Shown: positions 6,312 to 12,963 of the stretch, piece by piece | Numbering within the stretch: position 1 is the stretch's first letter | How the letters are laid out: every line of letters starts with the position of its first letter | Source of the DNA: Clostridiales bacterium | GTDB lineage: Bacteria; Bacillota_A; Clostridia; Saccharofermentanales; Saccharofermentanaceae | DNA: 13,366 nucleotides | Assembly: GCA_017649745.1 (NCBI GenBank) | Contig: JAGCGE010000154.1 | Location: forward strand, 1-13,366 | Reading direction: 5' to 3' | Translations under genes and position numbers: made by a program | The notes under the pieces: model-generated | Database searches by the model: none | What the model was told of the DNA's origin: nothing | Seen by the model: the letters and a program-made list of their open reading frames with translations, nothing else

Positions 6312-7521
6312 ATTTCGAAAAACAGTCATTCTCATATTATGCGTCGAGATATTGCTCATCATCCTGAGCAATGTCTTTATGATATTCTTTTCGAAAAACC
6401 GCGGAGATCTGAGTAAGGTCGAAGCCAAAAGAGTCGCAAGAAGAGTCTCTGAAGAACCTGTCGAAAACATTGACCTGAGCGAGTATCCTTCGGTCATCAG
6501 ACTAGTAAGATTCAATGAAGGTGACGTGGTCAATAACGATTATATAATCGCTTTTAAAGGCGATGATGTTTACCGAATCGAGTACAGGACCGAATCGAGC
6601 ATACGGACGCTTCTGATCCTTGATTCCTGTCTCATCGTGATGTTCGCAGTAACGATCATTATATTCATCTACATCGACAGGAAGATCCTGAAGCCGTTCA
6701 ACAACATGACGGCCATGACGGTCGATCTCGCTAAGGGCAATCTTACGACTCCGATAAAACAGGATAAGAGCAAGTTCTTCGGCAAGTTCATCTGGGGCAT
6801 GGATATGCTCCGCGAGAATCTTGAAGATTCAAAGAAGAAGGAGCTCGAATATCAGAAAGAGAAGAAGACTCTGGTCCTCTCTTTGTCGCACGACATCAAG
6901 ACGCCTCTGTCAGCTATCGAGCTTTATACCAAAGCCCTTAAGGAGGGACTTTACGATACTGAAGAGAAGAGGAAAGAAGCGCTCGAAGGCATCCTTAAGA
7001 ATACCGACGAGATAAAGAGATACGCAGGCGAGATAAGCAAGATCTCGCGAGAGGATTTCATGGATCTCAGCGTCAACATCGGCGAGGTCTATCTCGATGA
7101 TGTGATGAACAAGATCAGCGCATATTATCACGATAAACTGTCGGTGCTTCATACCGAATTCACGATCGAAGAACACTCGAACTGCCTTCTTTGCTGTGAC
7201 GCAGACAGGCTCGTCGAAGTCCTTCAGAATTTCATGGAAAACGCGATCAAATACGGCGACGGCAGATCGATAAAGATCTCCTTCAGCGAAGAGGAAGATC
7301 ACAAGCTCATCTCCGTCGAAAACTCAGGTGTGGCACCTGACGAGACCGACATGCAGAATATTTTCGATTCCTTCTACAGAGGAAAGAATACGAAAGACAT
7401 CAACGGCAGCGGCCTTGGCCTATACATCTGCAAGCATCTTATGCACAAAATGGACGGCGACGTCTATGCCGAAGCAAAAGACGACGGCTTCAATGTTGTT
7501 GCGGTTGTGAAGATGGCGTGA
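6304..7521 (+). CDS. Membrane sensor histidine kinase
   Basis: Translation starts at a TTG (6304) inside the end of the regulator gene, with GGGGAG (6286-6291) and AGGA (6293-6296) as candidate RBS. No nearby ATG would keep the first membrane segment. The 405 residues comprise TM1 (about 7-29), an extracytoplasmic loop of roughly 70 residues, TM2 (about 103-124), a HAMP-type linker (about 125-175), a HisKA domain with the phospho-acceptor H196 in L-S-H-D-I-K-T-P, and a HATPase domain with N-box N313 in M-E-N-A-I-K-Y and G-box G-S-G-L-G-L (368-373). The usual D-x-G-x-G box reads V-E-N-S-G-V, a variant seen in many Firmicute kinases. It should phosphorylate the regulator encoded just upstream. 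The final codons (V-V-K-M-A-stop) lie in a 27-bp sequence that recurs 2.77 kb away between the two LXG-like cassettes. The G+C content here is clearly higher than in the island that follows. Confidence 0.93.
   Translation: MSRFRKTVILILCVEILLIILSNVFMIFFSKNRGDLSKVEAKRVARRVSEEPVENIDLSEYPSVIRLVRFNEGDVVNNDYIIAFKGDDVYRIEYRTESSIRTLLILDSCLIVMFAVTIIIFIYIDRKILKPFNNMTAMTVDLAKGNLTTPIKQDKSKFFGKFIWGMDMLRENLEDSKKKELEYQKEKKTLVLSLSHDIKTPLSAIELYTKALKEGLYDTEEKRKEALEGILKNTDEIKRYAGEISKISREDFMDLSVNIGEVYLDDVMNKISAYYHDKLSVLHTEFTIEEHSNCLLCCDADRLVEVLQNFMENAIKYGDGRSIKISFSEEEDHKLISVENSGVAPDETDMQNIFDSFYRGKNTKDINGSGLGLYICKHLMHKMDGDVYAEAKDDGFNVVAVVKMA
7495..7521 (+). repeat. 27-bp direct repeat, copy 1 (3' end of the kinase gene)
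   Basis: The last 27 bases of the kinase gene recur at 10261-10287 with 25 of 27 identities and no gaps. The core GTTGTGAAGATGGCGTGA (7504-7521) is exact. This copy is the functional gene end. It marks the left edge of the AT-rich island. Confidence 0.85.
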
Positions 7522-7526
7522 CTTCT

Positions 7527-7553
7527 GTCTGTGCCGGATATAGAGTTACAGAC
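7527..7553. terminator. Possible bidirectional terminator between kinase and cassette 1
   Basis: GTCTGT (7527-7532) pairs with ACAGAC (7548-7553) around a 15-nt loop in the 34-base gap between the two convergent stop codons. The stem is short and T-runs are poor, so this is a weak candidate. Confidence 0.25.
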
Positions 7554-7555
7554 TA

Positions 7556-7849
7556 TTAGCCATCACCATTTGTTATTCGTGGATTATATAACAGCGCCAA
7601 AGATTCTTCCAATGTGGTAAAAGAAGAAGATATTTTATTCAGTTTTTCGGATTCAAGGTCAAGAAGATTTCCTAAGGAATCAATCAAACTTTGATCCGAT
7701 GCAAAAGCAACATCTGAATCTGCGTTTGCAGGTAATGTACAATCACTTAATTCTCTAACTGCCGCAGGGGAAAAGAATGACGCATATGAATGAGTTTGAA
7801 ATGAAAACTGATCTAAAAGACCAAAATTTATACCTAAAGGATTAGCCAT
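7556..7849 (-). CDS. Small helical LXG-associated protein (Lap1/DUF3130-like), cassette 1
   Basis: 97 aa, starting at ATG 7849 with GAGG upstream, 14 bases after the stop of the large gene. It begins P-L-G-I-N-F-x-L-L-D-x-F and has an aromatic first helix. Its second half has the pattern A-F-A-S-D-Q-S-L-I-D-S-L-G, then L-L-D-L-E-S-E-K-L, then S-S-S-F-T-T-L-E-E-S-L. That layout resembles the WXG100-sized DUF3130/TIGR04197 partners of LXG effectors, which form a helical hairpin and are needed for export through type VIIb secretion. The similarity is by eye only. The paralogue at 10294-10569 shares the first and last blocks, including L-x-L-Y-N-P near the end; this copy has seven extra residues. 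An immunity role is the main alternative, since it is the last gene and follows the presumed effector. No membrane segment is seen. Confidence 0.75.
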   Translation of the reverse strand: MANPLGINFGLLDQFSFQTHSYASFFSPAAVRELSDCTLPANADSDVAFASDQSLIDSLGNLLDLESEKLNKISSSFTTLEESLALLYNPRITNGDG

Positions 7850-7863
7850 GTTTATTTACCTCG

Positions 7864-9681
7864 TTAATTATCATAAAGACTTGGATTAGCTCTGTAATGA
7901 CGATAGAAAAGCAGAAAGTCATCATTAGTATATGATTTATCATCATTAAGCAGACTAAGGTCAGATTCACCTGTTAATGCATTATAAAAGGATTCCTCAA
8001 CACCTTCGAGAGTAATTGGTTTGACAATGTTACCGGAATTATTATAAATTTCGATTCGTCTTTCCAATTCTGCCTCATTAATGTGAACGTTTTCTACAGT
8101 AACAACATCTTTATTGGATCCACCCATTCCGTAATCGTGACGGACAACCAAATTGCCTCCTGCACAAGTGGTTCCAAACATAAGATCCAGATCTTGCAAA
8201 GATAATACAACATCAGCATTGTTACGGTTCGAAGCTTGATTATTCATATCATATACAATTGTTCCTGCTGTTATAAGAGCTCCAAGTGCACCGCCTGCTT
8301 TTCCTCCTACTTCACCAATAATAAAATGTCCGCCTTGATCCAAAGCGAAATTTTTCCAACTGCCTCCCAAGTCATTAACGTATGCTGCAGTAGTATTTGC
8401 GGTTCCCATCATGAAATGAATTCCTGTTGCATAGCAACCTACTGAGAATTTAACCTTATATTTTTCGGCGTGCCACATATCATCAATCAACTCAGCATCA
8501 GTATAGGGACGATTGTTTTGAATGCGAGGATAAGCATCAAACCATATGTTGACAGTATACTGTTCTTTGGCTCCACTACCGGCAAAACACTCCGAACTAA
8601 ACTTTATATGGCAGTCTCCAACTGGTGGCTCTATATTTTCTAAATAATTGCATGCATTAGTTATTGTTGTTGCTCTGATAATGTTATTATTGTTTGCCCA
8701 CTCAGAAGGACTAAGAGATCCCCAAGTATAGTTTTCATAATAACCGACAGAACTCTTGAAAGATTCACTGATACTGACTACACCGTCTAAATCAGTGGAG
8801 CAAGCGTGTTCCATTAGAGTTCCCAAGTCATCATCAGAAACATCTGTAAGCAAACTGACCATTGCTGCGTATGCATATGGGTCAACTAAATCCGGATCTG
8901 ATTGAAGGAGCTTATCGACTTCATCCCAATTAATGAAATACATAGAACCACTAGGTGATTTTCTGTAAAGGGTATCTTTATAGCGCTGCTGTCTATAAGC
9001 ATCCTTTATGTTATCCAGTTGATTTTTCCAACCTGCATTAACCTCAGGAATACGAGCCGGAACACAGGTATTATCAAATCTCCACTCTTTTGGTAATGCA
9101 TCATACCCCTTCTGGATTACCCCACGAAGTTCATCATTTCTTGTAAATAATCCGGTTGTATTAAAAACGACTGAATCGAACAGGACTTCCTTATGGTAGT
9201 ACTTTAAACTTAATTGCTCATAATAATCACCTTCTTCGCGAAGTTGACTGCTGGAACCGAGCTTATCCGATTCTTCTTTTGATAAATTGCCACTAGATCT
9301 TTTCCTGTCGATCTCGTCAGCATCTGAGTAACATTGTCTAGCAAGATCTGCATACATATCCTTATAGTGAAGAATCTCTTCACCATATAGATTTTCATCG
9401 TCAGGATTAGTGAGCAATCTATTAAGTTCATCTATAATTCTGACATAATCTGCTTTGTCCATTGCAAGCAAATCAACAAAAGAGGAATTTAGATCCACTA
9501 AACTTTGGAGATGTTCTTTAACAGAATCTCCGAGATTACCTGTTATTGAATTTTGGGATAAAGAATCTCTTAAACTGTTATTAACTAACGTAATGTCATA
9601 GATGTTCTTGTTTAAGATAGCTATTGAATAGTTAGCCTTATCAATAAGATCCCATTTTTTTAATACGTCACTCTCGTTCAC
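7864..9681 (-). CDS. LXG-like putative type VIIb secretion effector, cassette 1
   Basis: 605 aa from GTG at 9681. This start aligns with the ATG of the paralogue and keeps the same 9-base spacing to GGAAGGAA (9691-9698). An ATG at 9708 has no RBS. Residues 1 to about 185 look all-helical and LXG-like: a long first helix, T-G-N-L-G near 47-51, then V-K-E-H-L-x-S-L-V-D-L-N-S-S-F-V-D-L-L, and V-F-N-T-T-G-L-F near residue 177, followed by L-R-x-V-I-x-x-G-Y. Next come L-P-K-E-W and S-x-x-x-x-I-N-W-D-E-V (about 250-255), a motif I associate with uncharacterised Clostridial proteins of this type. The C-terminal third has L-D-Q-G-G-H near 445-450, a Gly/Ala-rich hydrophobic stretch (about 457-478), A-G-G-N-L and a conserved end with L-L-F-Y-R. 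No nuclease, NADase or ADP-ribosyltransferase motif is recognised. It overlaps the coiled-coil gene by 14 bases. Confidence 0.75.
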   Translation of the reverse strand: MNESDVLKKWDLIDKANYSIAILNKNIYDITLVNNSLRDSLSQNSITGNLGDSVKEHLQSLVDLNSSFVDLLAMDKADYVRIIDELNRLLTNPDDENLYGEEILHYKDMYADLARQCYSDADEIDRKRSSGNLSKEESDKLGSSSQLREEGDYYEQLSLKYYHKEVLFDSVVFNTTGLFTRNDELRGVIQKGYDALPKEWRFDNTCVPARIPEVNAGWKNQLDNIKDAYRQQRYKDTLYRKSPSGSMYFINWDEVDKLLQSDPDLVDPYAYAAMVSLLTDVSDDDLGTLMEHACSTDLDGVVSISESFKSSVGYYENYTWGSLSPSEWANNNNIIRATTITNACNYLENIEPPVGDCHIKFSSECFAGSGAKEQYTVNIWFDAYPRIQNNRPYTDAELIDDMWHAEKYKVKFSVGCYATGIHFMMGTANTTAAYVNDLGGSWKNFALDQGGHFIIGEVGGKAGGALGALITAGTIVYDMNNQASNRNNADVVLSLQDLDLMFGTTCAGGNLVVRHDYGMGGSNKDVVTVENVHINEAELERRIEIYNNSGNIVKPITLEGVEESFYNALTGESDLSLLNDDKSYTNDDFLLFYRHYRANPSLYDN

Positions 9682-10006
9682 TACTATTGTTTCCTTCCTT
9701 TTCTTCATTTTCAGTTTTTTTCAGTTCGTTCATATATTGTTCTGTTTGATTGTTATATTCTTTTTGTAATTGATCTCTTTTGTCTGATATAGCATTAATG
9801 CATCTGTATCCATTTGATTCAATATCAGATAGTCTTTCTATTTCAGCTGAGCTTAACCCGTTGTTATCACGAGCCATTTGGCTTCTTGCAATTGAGCGAG
9901 ACATAATATCTTCCATCATGTCGAGGTAACGAGTATTTTCTATATGGCGATCTTCTGCTTCCTGTAGCTGTCGCCTAATGTTATTCTTTTTTTCCTCGTT
10001 GTTCAT
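9668..10006 (-). CDS. Coiled-coil LXG-accessory protein (Lap2/DUF3958-like), cassette 1
   Basis: 112 aa, first gene of the operon. ATG at 10006 follows GGAAAGGTG (10014-10022 on the plus strand) with 7-base spacing, the same as in the paralogue. The protein is almost entirely charged helix. A first helix (N-N-I-R-R-Q-L-Q-E-A-E-D-R, then M-M-E-D-I) and a second (I-S-D-K-R-D-Q-L-Q-K-E-Y) are separated by a short turn, and the tail is acidic. Size, hydrophilicity and position before an LXG-like gene fit the DUF3958/DUF5082-type accessory proteins that bind LXG domains to form an export complex. The match is by layout, not by a diagnostic motif. There is no signal peptide or membrane segment. Its 3' end overlaps the effector start by 14 bases, suggesting translational coupling. 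Confidence 0.75.
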   Translation of the reverse strand: MNNEEKKNNIRRQLQEAEDRHIENTRYLDMMEDIMSRSIARSQMARDNNGLSSAEIERLSDIESNGYRCINAISDKRDQLQKEYNNQTEQYMNELKKTENEEKEGNNSSERE

Positions 10007-10032
10007 ATTCAGACACCTTTCCTTTCGAAAAG

Positions 10033-10061
10033 ATTTTAAATTAGATAATGAAATGCATCAA
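10033..10061 (-). promoter_or_regulatory. Sigma-A-type promoter of cassette 1
   Basis: On the reverse strand, -35 TTGATG (plus 10056-10061) and -10 TAAAAT (plus 10033-10038) are separated by exactly 17 bases. The same layout occurs in cassette 2 (TTGATA, 17 bases, TAGAAT), so it is conserved across the duplication. Confidence 0.6.
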
Positions 10062-10093
10062 TAAGTAAAAAAGACTATATTTCAATTTTCTTT

Positions 10094-10101
10094 TTTGTGC
10101 A
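10094..10101 (-). promoter_or_regulatory. Conserved upstream element of cassette 1
   Basis: TTTGTGCA (plus strand; TGCACAAA in the direction of transcription) starts 32 bases upstream of the -35. Cassette 2 has the identical 8-mer at the identical distance (12868-12875). The surrounding sequence has TATGCA-type half sites. A regulator binding site is a reasonable guess. Confidence 0.4.
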
Positions 10102-10189
10102 CATAGTATGCAAGTATGGAAGTTGTATAGTGAACACAGAGTGGTAGAGGGAGGATGGTCCTCTAGTGTATTTCTTCTATTATTATTCC

Positions 10190-10228
10190 GAAAATACAAA
10201 TACCGTTTGAGAACACTCTCAAACGGTA
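10190..10228 (-). terminator. Intrinsic terminator of cassette 2
   Basis: A perfect 12-bp stem (TACCGTTTGAGA at 10201-10212 with TCTCAAACGGTA at 10217-10228) has a 4-base loop. In the reverse-strand direction it is followed by the T-rich TTTGTATTTTC (10190-10200). It lies 66 bases past the stop of the last gene of cassette 2. The rest of 10102-10189 has only a weak TAGAGG/CCTCTA hairpin near 10145-10166. Confidence 0.7.
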
Positions 10229-10260
10229 ATGTTTAATGAATACAAAATGTTAAATTTACG

Positions 10261-10287
10261 GTTCTTGCTGTTGTGAAGATGGCGTGA
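10261..10287 (+). repeat. 27-bp direct repeat, copy 2 (relic of the kinase gene end)
   Basis: This non-coding stretch matches the last 27 bases of the kinase gene (7495-7521) at 25 of 27 positions, in the same orientation, including the stop codon. It would read V-L-A-V-V-K-M-A-stop, against V-V-A-V-V-K-M-A-stop in the gene. It sits 6 bases from the stop codon of the last gene of cassette 2, where the kinase end lies relative to cassette 1. Confidence 0.85.
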
Positions 10288-10293
10288 TAAATA

Positions 10294-10569
10294 TCAGCCT
10301 GGATTGTACAATTCTGACAATGTATTTTCCAAGTATTTGAAGGAAGATGAGACACCGCTAAGTTTTTCTGATTCAAGGTTGAGAAGATCTCCTAATAAAT
10401 CAACAGATTTTTGGGTTGCCAAAAATGCGCTATTAGCATTATCGTTCATATACCATGAACAATTAGGAGTGCTCATTAATTGTGCAGGTTCAAAGTAATT
10501 AGCAAAAGAACGAACATTATTTGCAAATGGATCTAGTAAGTTGAAATTTATTCCTAAAGGATCGCTCAT
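10294..10569 (-). CDS. Small helical LXG-associated protein (Lap1/DUF3130-like), cassette 2
   Basis: 91 aa from ATG 10569, with AGGAG (CTCCT on plus 10577-10581) at 7-base spacing. It is a paralogue of the 97-aa protein: the N-terminal P-L-G-I-N-F-x-L-L-D-x-F, the L-L-x-L-E-S-E-K-L block, S-S-S-F-x-x-L-E and the C-terminal L-Y-N-P are shared, while the middle (about 20-45) differs. It ends shortly after L-Y-N-P, without the seven-residue tail of the other copy. The shared blocks are where a helical hairpin would pack, and the variable middle could be the part matched to its own effector. It is 18 bases downstream of the large gene. Role as accessory partner or immunity protein is undecided. 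Confidence 0.75.
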   Translation of the reverse strand: MSDPLGINFNLLDPFANNVRSFANYFEPAQLMSTPNCSWYMNDNANSAFLATQKSVDLLGDLLNLESEKLSGVSSSFKYLENTLSELYNPG

Positions 10570-10587
10570 AGTTTTTCTCCTAAATAT

Positions 10588-12462
10588 TTATCTAAATTCT
10601 GAATAACTGCCATTTTCATTGCTCATATAAGCACGGTAGAATAAGACGAAAGCATTGTTTGTCATAGAATTATTATTGTCGTCTAACAAACTTATATCAA
10701 GTTCACCACTAATCGCTTGATTAAAACCGGCTTCAACTTCTTCGAGAGAAATAGGAGCATTAGGATGGTCTGTATTATATGCGGTAATTCTTAAGTTTAA
10801 TTCGTTTTCATCAAAGTGTAGATTTGATATAGCAAAAGAATCACCAGTGTTAAAAACATTTCTTTCATAGTCATAATAGATCAAGTTTCCACCTGCAGCT
10901 ACTGCGTTGAACCAGTTTCCGTAGTTTTGGAGTGAAATAGCATTATCAGCATCACTGCGTGTATCAGCCTGTTTAGCAGCATCATAAGGTATGGTTGAAA
11001 GTGTAATAAATGCTGAGAATCCAGGGATATCGCCTACTACAGGGACATCGGAGAGTTTTCCGTATACATAATGACCCGCTTGATCTAAAATAAAACCTTC
11101 CCAATCTCCTCCCATTTTGTCTATATATGTTTTTGAAGCTTCATGAAGATATTGGTCGAAACGAACACCTAACGTATTAGCATAAAAAGTTATTGTTACG
11201 TTTTTCATTTCTGATGCCAGGTCATCATCGAATTGTGCTCCAAAAGCATCCGGATCGTATAGTTGATAATCAGGACTCGACATAATGGATTCTCCAATAA
11301 TTTCAAAAAGTGTCTGATCATTAACGAAGTTTATTGAAACGGTATATGATTTTAAAATATCGCTATCCCATTTATATTGTGAAGAAAACTCTACTTTGAA
11401 ATCATCTCCGTTATGATTACTGTTCTTTATGTATCTGTAGGTATTTAATAATGCGGTAGATCTAAGAACATCTCTGTCATTTTCCCAACTAATTGGGTCA
11501 ACGGACGTTACACAATAATCATAATAGTATTCCAAAGTTTTTCCTAAAGTATAATTGATTGAATGATTGTTGCGTGAATCTTTTACATCAGCATAATCAA
11601 ACAGGCGACTTAAATCGTCAGTAGATAGTCTTGAATACAAAGAAGCCAATGCCATATATTGATAATTATTTAATTCTGAACTATCAGTCTGAATCAGCTT
11701 TTCTACTTCATCCCAATTAATGCTTTCGATTGCTCCGCTAACTGTAGTTGTAAAGAGCATGTTGTTGTATCTCTCTTGTGTTAGTTCGGTTTTAATCTTA
11801 GCCAGATTATACTTCCAAGCATAAGTGACAAGAGGAGAACAGGTATTGCCATTCCATTCTTTAGGTAGCTGAGAATAACCTTCTTGAATTACTTTGCGGT
11901 AGTCGTTGTTCTTTGTGAATAATCCTTGCGTATTGTAAACAACGCAGTCAAAAACGAACTCCTTACGATAATACTCATTTAAGATGCCGCTGTACTCATC
12001 TACTTCTCTTTGTAGACGAGCTTTCATATCATCATAGTAATTAATGGCTACTAAAGATTCATCAAGTGAATGATTTGAACATTCATTATAAAAATTTGCC
12101 TGAGCACTTTTAGCATCGTTCAATAATCCGCTATATTTTTCTATTCCATCCAATATTGCAGTACCATCCAAAAACTCATCTTCGCTTTGGGTGATAAGTC
12201 TTTCTAATTGGGAGATCATATTTGCATTGTCATCGATATCCATTTGTAGTAATTCTATAAACGAATCATTAAGGTCTACTAAGCTTTCCAGATGATCTAC
12301 AATATTTTTTCCTAGTTTTCCTGTTACAATATTATCTGCGATAGCACTATTTAGACCTGCATTAACTGTTCGAATATCAGTAATGTTTTTTGACATAACG
12401 GTAATATAGTAGTTTGCTTTGTTGATCAATTCACTCTTGGATATCATTTCTCCACGATTCAT
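10588..12462 (-). CDS. LXG-like putative type VIIb secretion effector, cassette 2
   Basis: 624 aa from ATG 12462, with AGGAG (CTCCT on plus 12472-12476) nine bases upstream. It is a full-length paralogue of the cassette 1 protein; in the conserved blocks roughly half the residues agree by eye. Shared landmarks are L-I-x-K-A-N-Y near the start, V-T-G-K-L-G, H-L-E-S-L-V-D-L-N-D-S-F-I-E-L-L, Y-N-T-Q-G-L-F (GLF at about 180-182), L-P-K-E-W, S-I-N-W-D-E-V (about 248-253), L-D-Q-A-G-H, A-G-G-N-L and V-L-F-Y-R. The hydrophobic stretch after D-Q-A-G-H differs: cassette 1 is Gly/Ala-rich, while this copy has P-V-V-G-D-I-P-G-F. Unlike typical polymorphic LXG toxins, the C-terminus is not a swapped domain but diverged alongside the rest. 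The reading frame is intact. No enzymatic motif is recognised. Confidence 0.75.
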   Translation of the reverse strand: MNRGEMISKSELINKANYYITVMSKNITDIRTVNAGLNSAIADNIVTGKLGKNIVDHLESLVDLNDSFIELLQMDIDDNANMISQLERLITQSEDEFLDGTAILDGIEKYSGLLNDAKSAQANFYNECSNHSLDESLVAINYYDDMKARLQREVDEYSGILNEYYRKEFVFDCVVYNTQGLFTKNNDYRKVIQEGYSQLPKEWNGNTCSPLVTYAWKYNLAKIKTELTQERYNNMLFTTTVSGAIESINWDEVEKLIQTDSSELNNYQYMALASLYSRLSTDDLSRLFDYADVKDSRNNHSINYTLGKTLEYYYDYCVTSVDPISWENDRDVLRSTALLNTYRYIKNSNHNGDDFKVEFSSQYKWDSDILKSYTVSINFVNDQTLFEIIGESIMSSPDYQLYDPDAFGAQFDDDLASEMKNVTITFYANTLGVRFDQYLHEASKTYIDKMGGDWEGFILDQAGHYVYGKLSDVPVVGDIPGFSAFITLSTIPYDAAKQADTRSDADNAISLQNYGNWFNAVAAGGNLIYYDYERNVFNTGDSFAISNLHFDENELNLRITAYNTDHPNAPISLEEVEAGFNQAISGELDISLLDDNNNSMTNNAFVLFYRAYMSNENGSYSEFR

Positions 12463-12781
12463 TACTGTTATCTCCTTCTTCGTTTTCGACTTTATTTAAT
12501 TCATCTCTATATTGCTCAAGTTGTTTGAAATATTCGTGTTGCAACTGCTCCCTTTTTTCTGATAATCCATTAGCATAAATATATCCTGAAGTTTCTAATT
12601 CTGATAATGATTCCAATTGAACAAAATTCAAATCCTTGTTATCGAGTGCTTCACGATTCCTGGCAATCGATTGGTTAATATAATCTTCCATCATCTCAAA
12701 GTAGCGGTTGCTCTCTATTTGACGATATTCCGTTTCCTCTATTTGACGCCTAATGTTACTCTTCTTTTCTTCGCTGTTCAT
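12431..12781 (-). CDS. Coiled-coil LXG-accessory protein (Lap2/DUF3958-like), cassette 2
   Basis: 116 aa from ATG 12781, chosen because GGAAAGGTG (CACCTTTCC on plus 12789-12797) lies 7 bases upstream, exactly as in cassette 1, and the promoter at 12807-12835 serves this start. It is paralogous to the 112-aa protein: E-E-K-K-x-N-I-R-R-Q, Y-x-x-M-M-E-D, the I-A-R-x-x-x-x-x-D-N segment and a second charged helix S-E-K-R-E-Q-L-Q. It overlaps the large gene by 32 bases. Odd point: the frame stays open upstream for 50 more codons to a second ATG (12931) with its own copy of the RBS. A 166-aa form with a hydrophobic N-terminal extension is therefore possible if transcription starts further upstream. 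Confidence 0.75.
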   Translation of the reverse strand: MNSEEKKSNIRRQIEETEYRQIESNRYFEMMEDYINQSIARNREALDNKDLNFVQLESLSELETSGYIYANGLSEKREQLQHEYFKQLEQYRDELNKVENEEGDNSNESWRNDIQE

Positions 12782-12806
12782 ATTCGGACACCTTTCCTTT
12801 ACAAGG

Positions 12807-12835
12807 ATTCTAGAGTAGATAATATGGTGTATCAA
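12807..12835 (-). promoter_or_regulatory. Sigma-A-type promoter of cassette 2
   Basis: On the reverse strand, -35 TTGATA (plus 12830-12835), 17 bases, -10 TAGAAT (plus 12807-12812). It aligns base for base in position with the cassette 1 promoter. Confidence 0.6.
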
Positions 12836-12867
12836 TATGGGAAATAGCAATATTTTGATGTTAGTTA

Positions 12868-12900
12868 TTTGTGCAATTGCATGGAAGTATGCAATTTGCA
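12868..12900 (-). promoter_or_regulatory. Conserved upstream element and inverted repeat of cassette 2
   Basis: TTTGTGCA (12868-12875) is at the same distance from the -35 as in cassette 1. It is part of an imperfect inverted repeat, TGCAATTGCAT (12872-12882) against TATGCAATTTGCA (12889-12901), typical in shape of a repressor or activator site. Confidence 0.4.
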
Positions 12901-12928
12901 ATAGCTTGAGCATCTTTCCTACTTCATT

Positions 12929-12963
12929 CATTTTCAAACACCTTTTCCCTATATATGATTTTA
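12929..12963 (-). repeat. Orphan third copy of the cassette leader
   Basis: Read on the reverse strand, this contains -10 TAAAAT (plus 12958-12963), AAAAGGTG (plus 12939-12946), 7 bases, and ATG (plus 12929-12931). Spacing and most bases agree with the leaders of cassettes 1 and 2. The -35 region is not conserved (TTTATA at the expected place). The ATG reads M-N-E-V-G-K and then stays open, without stop, into the coiled-coil gene of cassette 2. It looks like what is left of a third cassette copy. Confidence 0.55.

Noticed and set aside
5694..6533. Reverse-strand ORF of 279 aa
   Set aside because: It lies entirely over the response regulator and the start of the kinase, both of which have all family motifs; no family features in this frame.
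8236..8445. Forward ORF of 69 aa inside cassette 1
   Set aside because: Antisense to a well-conserved part of the large LXG-like gene, with no RBS.
9682..9708. ATG start at 9708 for the large cassette 1 protein
   Set aside because: No RBS precedes it; the GTG at 9681 aligns with the paralogue's start and has the same RBS spacing.
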